DNA from: Plakobranchus ocellatus
Taxonomy: Eukaryota; Mollusca; Gastropoda; Plakobranchidae
Assembly (NCBI GenBank): GCA_019648995.1
Contig: BLXT01006233.1
Span: 1,325,020 to 1,374,379, forward strand
Direction: 5' to 3'
DNA length: 49,360 bases
The notes beneath the pieces were generated by a model, which was given only the letters and a program-made list of their open reading frames with translations, was not told the DNA's origin and made no database searches. Positions 23,141 through 34,680 of the stretch are shown here, piece by piece (the first letter of the stretch is position 1; each line of letters begins with the position of its first letter). A program made the translations under genes and the position numbers.

Positions 23141-26100
23141 CCTGTCTGTCTGTCTGCCTGTCTATCTGTCTATGTGTCTTCAAGTGTTTGTGTGTAATTT
23201 CATGCTTTGGAGTTTGTGTCTTTTTATATTTTTTCATAGATTTTTCAAAAAGTTATATTCAGTCCTAGCAATTTTTTTTTTCAATACTTGAAGTTTAATA
23301 GCCATTTGATATTTTATATCTGATATGGTAGTAACTTCATTAAGACAACCACAAGTGAGCCTCTGAATTTTTTAAGATATTCAACAGCTGTAAAGTTTTA
23401 AAAGGATATATACAGTGTATCTTTGTTAGGCAGGGCAATGAACTTTTATGAGTAAGATGGTCGATGGCAATGATGTATCTAAATAGTATTGGCTTAGCGC
23501 TGTTTTGCCTTGCTTTTAATGTTGTTCTTTTACAAATGAGGACAATTATAGTCAGGTGATTTTGATGGAAAAAAAAAACGCAAAACAAAACAAGAGAAGC
23601 AACCCATCCAAAAGTGATACTCATTAAAATATTTTTCTTTGAAACTTTTTAGGACATGATAGTTTACATTCCATTTGTTGAGAAATTCTGTCATGCTCAG
23701 GCTTTAGCCCAACAATCATTTTTACTTGCATTTTTTTCATACCATAATCTTTAAACAATTTAAAAACAACTGCTGGTACACAATAAGAACTTTGATATTA
23801 TACCACGCAAAAGGTTTTTTTGTGAAGCTTGTCATATGCATCATATTTCAATATGTGCATGCCAACGTTGAGATTAATGATGAGCCAAGATTTTACTAAT
23901 AGTATTAGTAATACTACAGAGAATATGAAGAGATAAAGCCCCTATTGGCATAATGTTAAAAAATAGGAACTTGCTTTTGCTAATACATATTATTTTGCAT
24001 CTTTCCTTCTTAGGTAGGAGCACCCAGTACTCAAAATCCAAAACTACAAGGGAAGCCTTTCTATGTGAAGGACAAGGCAATTCTAAATATATTGGATCCC
24101 TATCTCAGCACAACTCAGCGTGACCATCGAATGTTTCCTAAAGACGAGGTAAATGCCTATCCAAGGAAGGATGTACCTACATATTGGCAATGTGAAGACT
24201 ACACCAAAGCATGGGGTCATGGACTGCATCACAAGTATGTTGACTTCATTTAAACACATATCCCTATTCTTGAGTCTCTTTTTATTGCAATAACAAAAAC
24301 AACAAAAATACATTCTGAACATTTCTGTCCACATAAATGATTGAAATCCAGTTTTCTTTTACCTTAACCGACTTTTATGCTAGAGAAGCTTGGTGAAACT
24401 TATCTTCAGCTGGCATTTCACTACTCCCTATAACACTTTCTCTTCCATAAGACACAAAATGCGGCTCAGCACCACTTCTGATTTGTACACTAAGCCGCAA
24501 AATGTGGCTCGGAAAAAAAGCCCTTAAAGATAAAAAAAAACCTAATCGTTCAACAATTTATTAAATTCTTTAGGCAAGATTCGCTTTCTTCTAAGAACTC
24601 CATTTCCTTGCCTGAGAAGGTAGCCTATATTTTTCTGCCTGCTTATAAGTATTACCATTAAATTTAAATGAAGTAAAAGAATACAACCACAAACTCAAAC
24701 TTATAAGAACAAATTAAACAACACTGTGTATATGAAACAATGTTTTGCCCATTAGGTTTAACAAGTAAATAAAAATAGTTTTAAGTGATAAGGCCTAATG
24801 GGCAAAACGTTGATACATATACTCTGTGTTGTTTAATTTGTTCTTATAAGTTTGAGTTGGTAAATGTATTCTTTCACTATATTTATTTCATTTCCTTCAA
24901 CCACCATTGCATCTCCAGGATCCTTAAACTTATTTATATATTTCTGGGGATGCGGTGGTTGTATACTTTTTTTTACTTCCATTACATTTAAAGAAAATGT
25001 TATAATGGAAAATTACTTATCCATGGCTTGGCAGGCATCAATTTTGTTGCTAATATTTTACATGAGAGTGAAGAGAAAGGAGGTTGACAAGTTATCTGAA
25101 ATGAAATACAGATTGATCCCAACCACAGAACACAGTGCTATATTTTTAAGGCAGTTTTGTTTTGTGGTTTTGAGGGCGATGGTAATGACACTATAGATTC
25201 AGAATGCTACCATTCTAAATTGCGAGTGCTAGAGTTTATGCTGGAAGACAGCAAAGTGAGTGAGATGGTGCCTCCTTACAAGCCCTTCTGTAATTGATAC
25301 AAGTAAAATAATAACCTAAGTCAAGCTGGACTGTTGTGAATGTACACATAAGGTAACTACTATCATTGCATTCAGAAAATCTTATGGCTATTGGGTTTTT
25401 TTATATTTTTTTGCTCACCAGCCCTCTACCAAAAGACAATGTGCCCAGAGACAAACTACCTATGCGAGATGAGATGGTGTTTCCAACAGCCACCAAGATT
25501 CCACGTCTGCCTAAAGCCCTTGTGCCAGTACCACATGCGTAAGTCTCATTCTTAAAAATGAATTAAATAGTTTCCATTTAAAAAAAAAGTCATATAAAGA
25601 TTATATTAGTTTGTCTTTTTACATAACCTAAAAAAAACCCCAAAAAACATAGACATCAACTTATCTTTTTTTGCAGCAGTTGGGCTCCACTTGTTTTTTT
25701 TTGTTTTTTGAAAACTTTTTGGCTACATAAATAATTTAGTTTTTACATATGTGTGTTGAAGTAGTCATTATGAATCGTCTCAAGATCAGTCTGAATGCAT
25801 TTGAAGTCATAATTTAAAAAATTTTTAATGATTGTAATAGTCTTACACTTCTGTCTGATTGCTAAGCAACAGTGAAAACTGGGTAGAGTTATGTTGATTT
25901 GGAGCCAATAAATGGTTTTTTAATGTTTGGAAAAAACTTTGTAAGAAGGAAAAAAACCCTTTAAATTCATTATTAGGCCTAGTCACAAGACTTTTGCTAG
26001 TTTTGTGAATGAAAAGTGTAATACAATAGACAATATTTGGTTCATATAAACTGTTTTGTTTTTTTCTGCTCCTGTTTTTTATCTTTTTTTTTTCATTTTC

Positions 26101-27372
26101 AATTAAAAAAAGACACCTTTTAATAAATCTAAACACTCACAACACAGCCTCTGCTTGAAACAGAACTATGCACAAATAAGTAAAAATTAGTGTTTTAAGT
26201 TGCTCTCAGGCGTCAAACAAGGAAAACTAGAGTGCTCTCTCAGTTTTGCAAAGAATATTTTTGTTTTTTTATGACTTCCAGTGTAGGCATACAATAGACC
26301 ACACCTAAACCAAAAATGACTGAACCGAAGAAATGGCTGAACCAAAAAGAAATTCAAGAGCTTTCCGTTTTTCCTCATATAATTTCTCATTAAACATGCG
26401 GTAAACTGAAAGCGCTGGCTGCCTTACTAAAAATAATTTTTTTTCACACATCTTGCCCTTCCCTTTCTTTCTCGCATTTATCCCTGCAAACCCAAGGCTG
26501 TTGCCAATCCTTAACTGAAAAGGAAAGAAAAGGATAAAAAAGAGGCTTGTGCATTCACATTGCGATGTGACTATGGGTGATATTGGTTTAATTTACTAAT
26601 TCGGGAGCTGCTTAGTCCCCTTTATTCGTCTTACTTATTTAATGCACTTTGCATAAACCAAAATATGTTTAAACTAGAATAGAAACCCTACTCCCTAGAG
26701 TTTCAAATTAAACGTGTTCCACTGTACTTCTCAAAACTGCTTCATAAACACAGGCATTTGCTGCAACATGTATCTCTATCTTCTCCACAAATTGTTGAGA
26801 TAAACCTCACTTAGAATTACCTTTTTATCAAGTCCAACACCAGTTTACCTCAAGTCCTTGTGGCATCACATGATTTTCAGTTGGATCTGGTAGATAACTG
26901 TAACCAGGTGGAGATGTTTGAAGCTAAAATATTAGTCTTTTACTCTGTTAGATTCACTACTTCTGTCACTAATATCTTGTTAAAATCCGTTTTTCTAAAA
27001 ATCTGCAAAAATCATTTTGTTAGATAACAAATGTATGCTGCAGACATTTATAGAATTTACACATTAAGAAAATAGAGATGTGACTGATTTTCCCATGGTG
27101 CCTCACGGTTATGATTTAGTCTCCATCAAGCAATCTTATAAACCCATGCTTTCAATCTATATTTTTCTGTTCATAGAGGCCTGAAGACTCTGTATGGCGA
27201 ATCCTTCCAAACACCCTCTCATGTGAACATGAAAGAGAATTACTATTGCCCTGTAAACACGCCATTCAAACTGCCAGATCCAAACTCCAAGTCCATCTAT
27301 ACTGCGCCCAAAATGTACAAGACGGAGTACCAGAGTATTGGCTGTCGGAACCCTGTCACAGTGACCAAATGA
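21062..27372 (+). CDS. Uncharacterised protein, axonemal microtubule-inner-protein-like (6 exons)
   Basis: Complete spliced gene of about 337 codons with GT-AG introns and phase kept at every junction: 21062-21178, 21779-21967, 22646-22816, 24014-24234, 25422-25538, 27177-27372. The product has no signal peptide, no membrane segment and no enzyme motif. It is rich in Lys, Pro, Tyr, Trp and Gly and built of short blocks such as TGVGHHYRPGYYF, GHWKVTYMKDL, GQGGWRRPLTMGNQ, FYVKDKAILNI and GLKTLYGESFQTPSHV. This composition is typical of small proteins that line ciliary doublet microtubules (CFAP/CIMIP/SPMIP/SAXO types). I cannot assign it to one named family, so the ciliary call is inference, supported by the X-box-like site. 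Introns hold AT-rich DNA, an assembly gap and a palindrome. Confidence 0.8.
21779..21967 (+). CDS. MIP-like gene exon 2
   Basis: Sixty-three codons from acceptor TTTTCCAG to donor GTAAAG. Contains LREPLPPKLAK and YLTTKEYFHDQKYPGLLYKD. Confidence 0.85.
22646..22816 (+). CDS. MIP-like gene exon 3
   Basis: Fifty-seven codons, phase 0 at both ends. Contains GQGGWRRPLTMGNQLSEMKA and FEEVYRPQNFLLQDHHKEG. The intron after it contains CT and CTAT microsatellites around an assembly gap. Confidence 0.85.
22826..23150. repeat. CT and CTAT microsatellites flanking an assembly gap
   Basis: (CT)n up to 22885, then 188 N at 22886-23073, then (CTAT)n grading to CTGT at 23074-23165. An open frame crossing the N run is meaningless. 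The gap is in an intron, so the coding model is not affected. Confidence 0.97.
24014..24234 (+). CDS. MIP-like gene exon 4
   Basis: Contains KPFYVKDKAILNILDPYLST and YWQCEDYTKAWGHGLHH. An internal GTAAAT at 24149 could act as an alternative donor, but the longer form continues in the same sequence style and joins the next exon in phase 2. Confidence 0.85.
24660..24885. repeat. Near-perfect palindrome / foldback repeat
   Basis: The left arm, about 24675-24754 (ATTAAACAACACTG, GTTTTGCCCATTAGG), is repeated inverted at about 24790-24870 with roughly 85% identity and a 35 bp spacer. A further piece of the left arm's complement (GGTGGTTGTATAC) appears at 24954-24966. It lies within intron 4 of the MIP-like gene. 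Confidence 0.8.
25422..25538 (+). CDS. MIP-like gene exon 5
   Basis: Acceptor CTCACCAG, donor GTAAGT. Contains PLPKDNVPRDKLPMRDEMVF and a Pro-rich end IPRLPKALVPVPH. Confidence 0.85.
27177..27372 (+). CDS. MIP-like gene exon 6 (stop)
   Basis: Acceptor TTCATAG, stop TGA at 27370-27372. Contains GLKTLYGESFQTPSHVNMKE and ends NPVTVTK. Possible polyadenylation signals AATAAA follow at about 28083 and 28279. Confidence 0.85.
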
Positions 27373-29053
27373 TCTCTGAGCTTGAAGGCTGATAACTTTT
27401 TTTTTTGCTCAGAGGATTTGTTAAAGGTGAATTGTAAAAAAATGAACTCCTTGAAAGGTGTCTGCTGAAAAAAATGGCTAGAGCAAGCTTCTAGAATGTT
27501 TTGTACTCACCTTTAATTCAGAGTAAGATAAGAAAAATGTGTAACTTTACAGAAGAGGAAGAAAAAAGCCTTCTCTTTAGAGTTTCTTGTGCTATTCAGT
27601 ATCCTTTTGGTATTTATATATATGAAAGTTTGCTAGAATTGTATACCTTGGTCATAGTTTTAACACAATTCAGGACAATTTTTTTTTATTGTCGCTTTTT
27701 CCTTATGCTCACCTGTTGGGTGCCTTTTACCTACAATAATATTGAAGAGCAGATGCAGATGTGTTTTAAACAGTAATGCTTAAACAAAAAAAAAGAAGTT
27801 CAATTTTTTTCCTCCAAATGTTTTGATTGGCGATTCACATGATACTTGCTCCCCACAGTAAGTAAAAAAATCCTAAATTCTGCCTTTGGAAGAAATTTGT
27901 TGCTGTCTATACTAAGGCAAATCTGGAATTGTTCTTTATTTGTACCTATTTGAAATTCAACTCCTAAACCGTAAAGTGAGTTTAGGTACATGTAAATTGT
28001 GCATAGATTAAAGTGTGCTTGCTAAGACCTTTCAGCTAAGAAATATGTAAGAAAAATGTTGCAATAGGTATAATATTATCTTAAAATAAAACAAAAAAAA
28101 AAAATCACAATGCTACTTACATTATTTTGTGAATGTTATCATGTTTTCAAGCCTTTCATATTTCAACTCCCAAGCTGAAATGTTACAATTCCATGCACAA
28201 CATGTGTGTGTATATATAAAAAAAATATTGTCTAACATTTTACCCTGAGTATTGCCTCGTTTTCAGATTTTATTTTACAATAAAGGAAATTTTTCACAAC
28301 TACTTGTTCTGTTACATTCTCAGATGAAAAAAAGTAGCCGTTACATAAGGAATGTGTTTCAATGCCAAAAGTCATAATTTAATCATTTTTATTTTGTTCG
28401 TGAAATTTAAATTGCCAAAAAGTCTTGCTGATAAAGTTTATGTGATAGGGAAAAACAAAACAAGCAATAAAACAGGAGAAAATGAAAATGAAAATTTAAA
28501 AACAGAAATTTATTAGTTAAAAGTTTATTCCAACAGACCTCATACTTCACGTGAAAGAACTTTTTGTACTTTAAATAACAGGCCCTTAGATTTTCAATAC
28601 AAAAACAGAAAACCCTTTCCATCCATTCTTGCTATCTATCTTTATCAGACTCATTTCTATCTCTCTCTCCCTCTTTTTCAAATTATACACCACAAGTATC
28701 AAGCACAGGTCTCGATCGAATACTTTCTGACTCTTATCCTGGTAAAATTGTTCTTAAAATTTGTCCCGAGAGAATTAACAAGTTTTGCCCTTACTCTGTT
28801 TTAATTCAATTTTCTTTGTATTCACTTTTTTAAAAACTACTTGGTCTATCAGTTTTTGCCTCTCCCATTTATCTGTCATGTTGCTGAGGAACTATTTTTT
28901 CTGTCAGTTACAGTGTAAATAATACATCAAAATGGAAAGAATTTTAAAGGGAAAGTAATTTTATTCCAGATTCTGTTTTCTGATATCAAGGTTTATTTCC
29001 AGTGTTATTTTTTTTTTTTGATTCGGTTTAAAACATTATTTTACACCGATATA

Positions 29054-29084
<31 letters not shown>

Positions 29085-29139
29085 AATTGTAATTTTCTTT
29101 TCATTTTATCACTTTTTGGACCTGTTAGTGGTACTGCGA

Positions 29140-31860
29140 GCTCTCTTCTCTAGTAACATTATCATTAGGTGACTGCTCTCTGTGCCCTGCTCCCCTAGTA
29201 CTTTTTTTAGCCCCAACCTAAAACCGTGCTGCTTTACGAGTGGTGTGCAATTTTAGGTGAGCATCCGTCTATATGTTGTCATTTATGTGTCTAATGCTTC
29301 TTGTATAGTTGGGAGAGAACTGGCTGTGATAGATCTTGTATGAGATAGAAAGTTGTGAAGTTTACTAAATGTGTCATTGAGGTTGTTAAAAAGAATCTGC
29401 AAAGTGAATGCTTCATCAATTATCAAAGGGTTAAGTATACATGCTTGTGTCTGGGTGACAATTATCTGTAGACAGATAAGGGAAGATACTTGTGGCAATG
29501 GTTTCCCTACAAATGATCTGCTGAGGTGTTATCCTGTGATTGTTTAGAACTGTATGTAATGAAGATGCTATTGTTCCTACCCTGGGTTTGAGATCTTTAT
29601 GTACGAGAAAAGAGTTGAACTGTTCAATTGTGTGAATATGCTGTATGTAACCATTGTATTTCGCCAAATGCTAGGCAACTCTCCTCAAATATAAGTTTTT
29701 CCTCTACCTCTTGAGCTTCACGGCACTGTGAACTATATCATTTTTTAATAAAATCCCTGACGGTAACGGAAACAGAAATTCATTTGGTTGACTAGCTACT
29801 TTTTAAATGCAAATCATGAGCAGCATCCTCAAGCAATTTGTGATGCTTTAAAACTATCCCTGACAATATATGTAGATAAGGGGTACTAACTTTATCTAAG
29901 GCAATGCCAGCCATTGGTGCATGCAGAGAGCAGTAAAACTTTGTCACATCTTTTTTCTCCCCCTCACTCAGTTGCATAAAGGATTTATTGTCAGCGAGTA
30001 AGCTTTCCAATATTCCAGTGACCTCAGTTGACATTGATCACTGGGTTGGTGCAGAGCTCATGGAGGCATTAGGCATCACAAGCAAGGATAAGAGCTTTGT
30101 GGGCCTGAGAAGCCATTCATTTTGCACAAAAACTCATAATCACCATTCAGGAAAACTTATAAATTTTACCTTTCCATGAATGAAACTGAAGTGCAAGCAA
30201 CTCATCACCTAGCCCACCCTGTAAAAACCTTTCTGTGTTCTTGTGTGCGTCTTTCACTGTGGTTGTGGCAATTACTACTCTGTTCTGCCATGCGTTTGAC
30301 TCATCAATATTTGCTATTTGAAGTGTGAATTTTAAAGAATTTTGTCCGTGATCACCCCCTATTTTTACCCAAATATCATCTGAAGGTATTGTATCATTGT
30401 GCTATGTTAACATGTTTTGTTGATAGTAAGAATCTAGTAAATAATGTGCAAAGTTTGTCAAGCCCACAACTCTGCCGTAAGGTACTATATTCTCTATTAT
30501 CGTCTTTCAGGAATTGCCTACCCTCTACTTTTACAAAATCAGACACTTGTCTTTAGCGAAGTCTCTAACAGATTTTTCATTTTCTAACCGTATCCCAACT
30601 TCCCTGAGAAGTTTTCCGTATTTCCTGCCATGTCTCCAACTCATACCTAATGCTTCCTTTACAGCTAAAGTGCGATGTTGTGAAATTTTTAGTTTTTTGT
30701 TTGACGCCTGCTTTTTGTGTGATAATTTGTCTATGTAATGAGAGTAATGTCTTCAATTCAGTTGCTAGTTATATGTCTGCAGATGTTTCTGAGACATATA
30801 AATTTCTAGCTCTTTTTCTTTTTGTAGGTGTTCTAACTTATACTGTTTGTTCCTAGGGGCTACTTCTCTCTGCAGTATCAATGGTTGGCCTCCTGTCTTA
30901 CACTTTACTCTATTTTTATCAGGATCATTATGTAATTTTCGTCCCATTAAATGAGTGTTAAGTTTTTTCTCTTCTTAATTATCTTTTTACAGTGGCCTGT
31001 TCTCTGAAAGACTTAGAGAGAATGGCTAAAGTAAAAGTTGTATTGTGTTTTATCACAGGTGATGTTGGGGTGTCTATTGTAGATTTGTGTGATCTTGGTC
31101 GTTTTCATGGTATGATTCTGCTACAGAGACCAGCAGAATGGCGGAGTAGGCTGACTGGAGAGTGCTGTCATCATGTGATTGTGAATATGATCGATCCATG
31201 GTGTCTGTCTTGTATTCCTAGTATCTGATATCTCTAGGTGTGTTCTGTGTTAATTGTATCTGTTATAATGCTGTGCGCAAATTTTTGTAATTTTTCAAAG
31301 TGGGTGCTGCTTAAAACTACCAGTCTTGTGTGTGCCATGTGGATCATCCAACATTGTATCACTGGTGTCAAGAAAAGAGAGCTCAATATGACCATTGTCT
31401 GCAGTACTACGCCCAGGACTGTTTGTTAATGCTGAACTAGATCTGCTGCTGGTTGTCTTGGTCGTAATGTGAATTTTCTTTGCATAATGTTTTAGTTGCA
31501 ATATTGTCCTCTGTCATCTATGGTTCTGTAGATGGGATACGTGCGACTGGTTTTGCTGCTGAATGCTGCAATCCAAGGCAAAGGCCTGGGCTTTTGACTT
31601 TTGAGGCACACAAACTGGCTCTTTTTGTAGTGCATACACTGGTCAGGTTAATTTTTGTTGTGCAGGAAATACTTAAAAAAAAAATGAATTGTTGCATTAA
31701 ACTCAGACGTCTGGTCTTTGTTATTTTCAAACATGGCTTTGGCATTCTGTAAAGATGCGAAACTTTGTTGCTTCTTAACTCTTTGGATCAATGCGAAACA
31801 TTTCACACATAAATGTTTAGAATGTTTATCTTCAGAATCAGATTTTAGGTCCAACCATAC
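29140..31860 (-). pseudogene. Decayed RAG1/N-RAG-like transposon-derived coding relic
   Basis: On the minus strand several reading-frame pieces in the right order are split by stops and frameshifts. The 5' piece (31854 downwards) has KHSKHLCVKCFALIQRVKK, a C-x2-C block reminiscent of the N-terminal non-core part of RAG1. Middle pieces include LESLLADNKSFMQLSEGEKK (about 29975) and RVGTIASSLHTVLNNHRITP (about 29560). The 3' piece (29165-29240) has a GEQGTESSH block, like the acidic GNESGN-type block near the C-terminus of RAG1-like proteins. It cannot be functional. The family call is from memory of motif shape only; it could be another multicopy invertebrate transposon gene. Confidence 0.4.
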
Positions 31861-32168
31861 ATGAGTAAAATATTCGCATTATGCCAAGCACACAGCTGAG
31901 TTCTCTGATTATTTTTCTTTCGTCTAAAGCGGACGCAAAGTGCTCAGCATATCCAACAAAGTTTAGTTAAATAATCTCCATGAATCTCTCTTGTGCGCTC
32001 CATGTTTGTAATTTAAGGCTTAAATTTTAAGAAGACAAGTATAAAAACAGCAATTACAAAATCTGTATTTGTGGTAATGGGAAAATTCTTATACTAGTCA
32101 AAGCTAAATGATTTTTAAATGATAAAAGTCACTGAAAAAAACAGAATATCACGATACAATTTACAGTA

Positions 32169-32340
32169 CAGTCCACACTTCTTAAGTCGAAGCCTCTTAA
32201 GTTGATTTTCATTCAAGTGATCTTTTTTACTTGGAACCGTCCCTTTTCAACACTTTTTTGTAAAGGGCCACCGCATAACTTGATTTTTACCTGAGTTGAT
32301 CTTTTACTGTTTGACGTCGCTCATTACAGAACGCTTTTCC
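32169..32340. mobile_element. pogo/Tigger-type terminal repeat fragment
   Basis: Starts TA|CAGTCCACACTTCTTAAG and repeats the AAGTCGA / AAGTTGAT word several times, as in terminal repeats of pogo-like elements that duplicate TA. No matching opposite end was found, so it is a fragment or solo end. Confidence 0.35.
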
Positions 32341-34538
32341 TCCCTCTTATCTATAAAAAACGTTGGTTACAGGTATAGGCTAACCATTATGTGTGTGCAT
32401 AATGCTAGCCTTTTATTATCCAATTTCACTTGTGTTACATTCACCTGTGCTTTATTACAGTCACAGGGCAGGGCCAGAGTAGGGAGTTTTTTTTTTCTTC
32501 TTTTTGGTGTGTTTAAGGGGGAAAAAGAGGCAGGGTGATGCTCATCACAGGCCAAGTCTAGTCTGGAAGCAGACCTTGTTCTAATCTAATCAGACTTATA
32601 ACACCAGCAGCGTTCATTGTATTGCTCAAGGCGGCCTTGGCTGGCTTTGTCTAAACTTCAAAGTCTCTCTCTCTCTCTGTCTAGCACTGAGGCAGTGCGA
32701 GTGTAACGATCAAGCATGCTCATCATTTCCAATCAATTTAGGGCCTATGTGTGCGTGTGTGTGTTAAGGTGGAAGGGTGGGAGAGGCAGTGGCCAGTGCA
32801 TGCAGGAATTGTTGAGCAATTAGACTCGTCCCTTTTGGTCTAGTCAATGTTAGTGCCATGTAATTTCCCCTTCCCCCTCCCAAACCCATTCGGCCTACAC
32901 CTTTTCCCCTTTTTCTCAATTGAACTTGGAATAAAGACCTCAGGGTTTTGTAAATTTTCACTGCAGTCAACAGATCGCAGATCCATATAAATCTAGTTGT
33001 GCACTGCCGATCTACAAACATATACACTCCCAGCCTCACCCAATCTTAGGCTAAGAGTAAATGCTAACAGAGAGCTGTCACTTGGGCTTATTATAAACCA
33101 CAGTGAAGCACTAGGTATCTACATTGGGAAACTTAGAACAAGGCAACCAGAGTTTACAATTTTGCCACTAAAAGGCAAAATCAAATTTATTTACGAAGTG
33201 AAAACGAAATACAGTAGCAAAATGCATAAATAAATAAATAAAATAAAAACAAAAACAAACCAAATGCCGTCAACAACAATAAGAAAGATAAGGACATTTC
33301 AATGAATTTGGTGTACTTGCAAATGCTGTTTAGAACCTTTGAGAAAGATGCATTTTCAGATATTTGGGCACCATGATGTAAAGACAGGACCATTCACAAC
33401 ATGACGATTTTGAGAAAGCTCAATTAATTTACTTTACATTCAGAGCCTCAAACATCCCATTTAATAGTTTAGTAATGAATATGATTTACAAAAGCAGATG
33501 AACCTGTGAGCAATTCTGCTAAAGGAAACTGAGCGTCTGCAAACAACTCCTCCCCCCACACACAGAGGCACAAAAATTGCTTCAATCAGAGGAGGTAACT
33601 AAACAATCACTTTTATTTAATTATTTTCCCTGGACATCGACTTATGCAGTGTTGACTGTGATTTGCAAATTAAAACTTTAATTAACGAGGCTCAGACAAA
33701 CACAAATTTGAAAAATAAGCATAATTTACACAAATCCATTGTACTCACCAAAAGCAAGATAGAAAGATGAAAGTATCACAAGCAGAAAAATATACATTGG
33801 AGGAAAGAAATAGTAAGACAATAACAATCCAAGCAGTGGTAGATTTCAAGCAATAATGACTTTATGGGGGGTGCTATGAGGGTTTTAATGCTATTCGAAT
33901 CGTGAGTATGGAAAAAAACCTGTTAGGAGCGCCGTGGCCAAGGTCAAGCGCCTGTCAGCTGTCAGGATGAGAAAGATGTGTGACAGCATAGTGCTTCCTG
34001 TTATCTTAGCTAAAGTAGAAGAAGATTTTAAGAGGGAAGTTTACGTTGCACCGTGCAATCAATCCAAAACAAAACTGCTTAATCATATTATTACTTAACT
34101 ATTCCCAGAGCTACATCCATGTAATCTCAGCTAATCTAAAAGATTTGTCAATATTGAGAAGTTTTTGTCTTGATCAGAAATGTATTCAGTATTTGAAACC
34201 TGTCCTTCCTGAGGGCTTCATCATATGATTCAGGTTTGTCAGCCCCATAAATGACAAAGAGTACTCATTTCTACTTATTGGTACTGGCTTATAGCTTAAA
34301 GCAACATTTAAAAAATATTTATAACAATTGGCAGCTTTAAAACAAATGTTCAACGAGTCCTTTAAAATCCACCTCAACAACAAGGAGCAAAGTTTTTTTA
34401 TATCAAATCAGATTGCAAACCTAAACAGGAATCAACAGCTCAACTGTTTTATCACAGATATCAGTTTTTCTCTCAACATGTGGATTGTAACATTTTTTTT
34501 TTTGTAAGTCATCAGCCTTAAAAATGAAGGAAATCCAT

Positions 34539-34680
34539 TCATGAAGTTGTACTGCTGGGTGCTGGATTATGCCTCAAGTCCTCTAACCGGCACTCTATCA
34601 ACCAATCCTGTACTCTCGATTTTGCCGTCTCAGTAGCCTGCCCAATGTTGCCTTTGTTTTTCTCTATTTCAGCAAGATAT
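34539..34680 (-). CDS. YTH-NTase exon 6 (stop)
   Basis: Acceptor TTTTGCAG, stop TGA at 34539-34541. Encodes YLAEIEKNKGNIGQATETAK, then VQDWLIECRLEDL and a short polar tail. It has no long frame of its own and was found from phase and family pattern. Confidence 0.85.

Larger units (their letters stand above)
27373..34538. other. Convergent intergenic region
   Basis: Lies between the 3' ends of the MIP-like gene (+) and the YTH-nucleotidyltransferase gene (-). It holds the 3' untranslated sequences, a TA microsatellite with T tract (29050-29085), a decayed transposon-like coding relic (29140-31860), a pogo-type terminal repeat (32169-32340), a short tRNA-like A-box stretch near 33928-33965 and otherwise AT-rich sequence with no conserved exon. 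Confidence 0.6.

Noticed and set aside
22679-23197. 172-codon open frame with a long X run
   Set aside because: It runs from a real exon through its donor into a CT/CTAT microsatellite and an N gap. Only 22646-22816 is coding.
33928-33965. Second tRNA-like/SINE fragment (GCGCCGTGGCCAAGG)
   Set aside because: An A-box-like stretch without a recognisable B box downstream, too little to annotate as an element.
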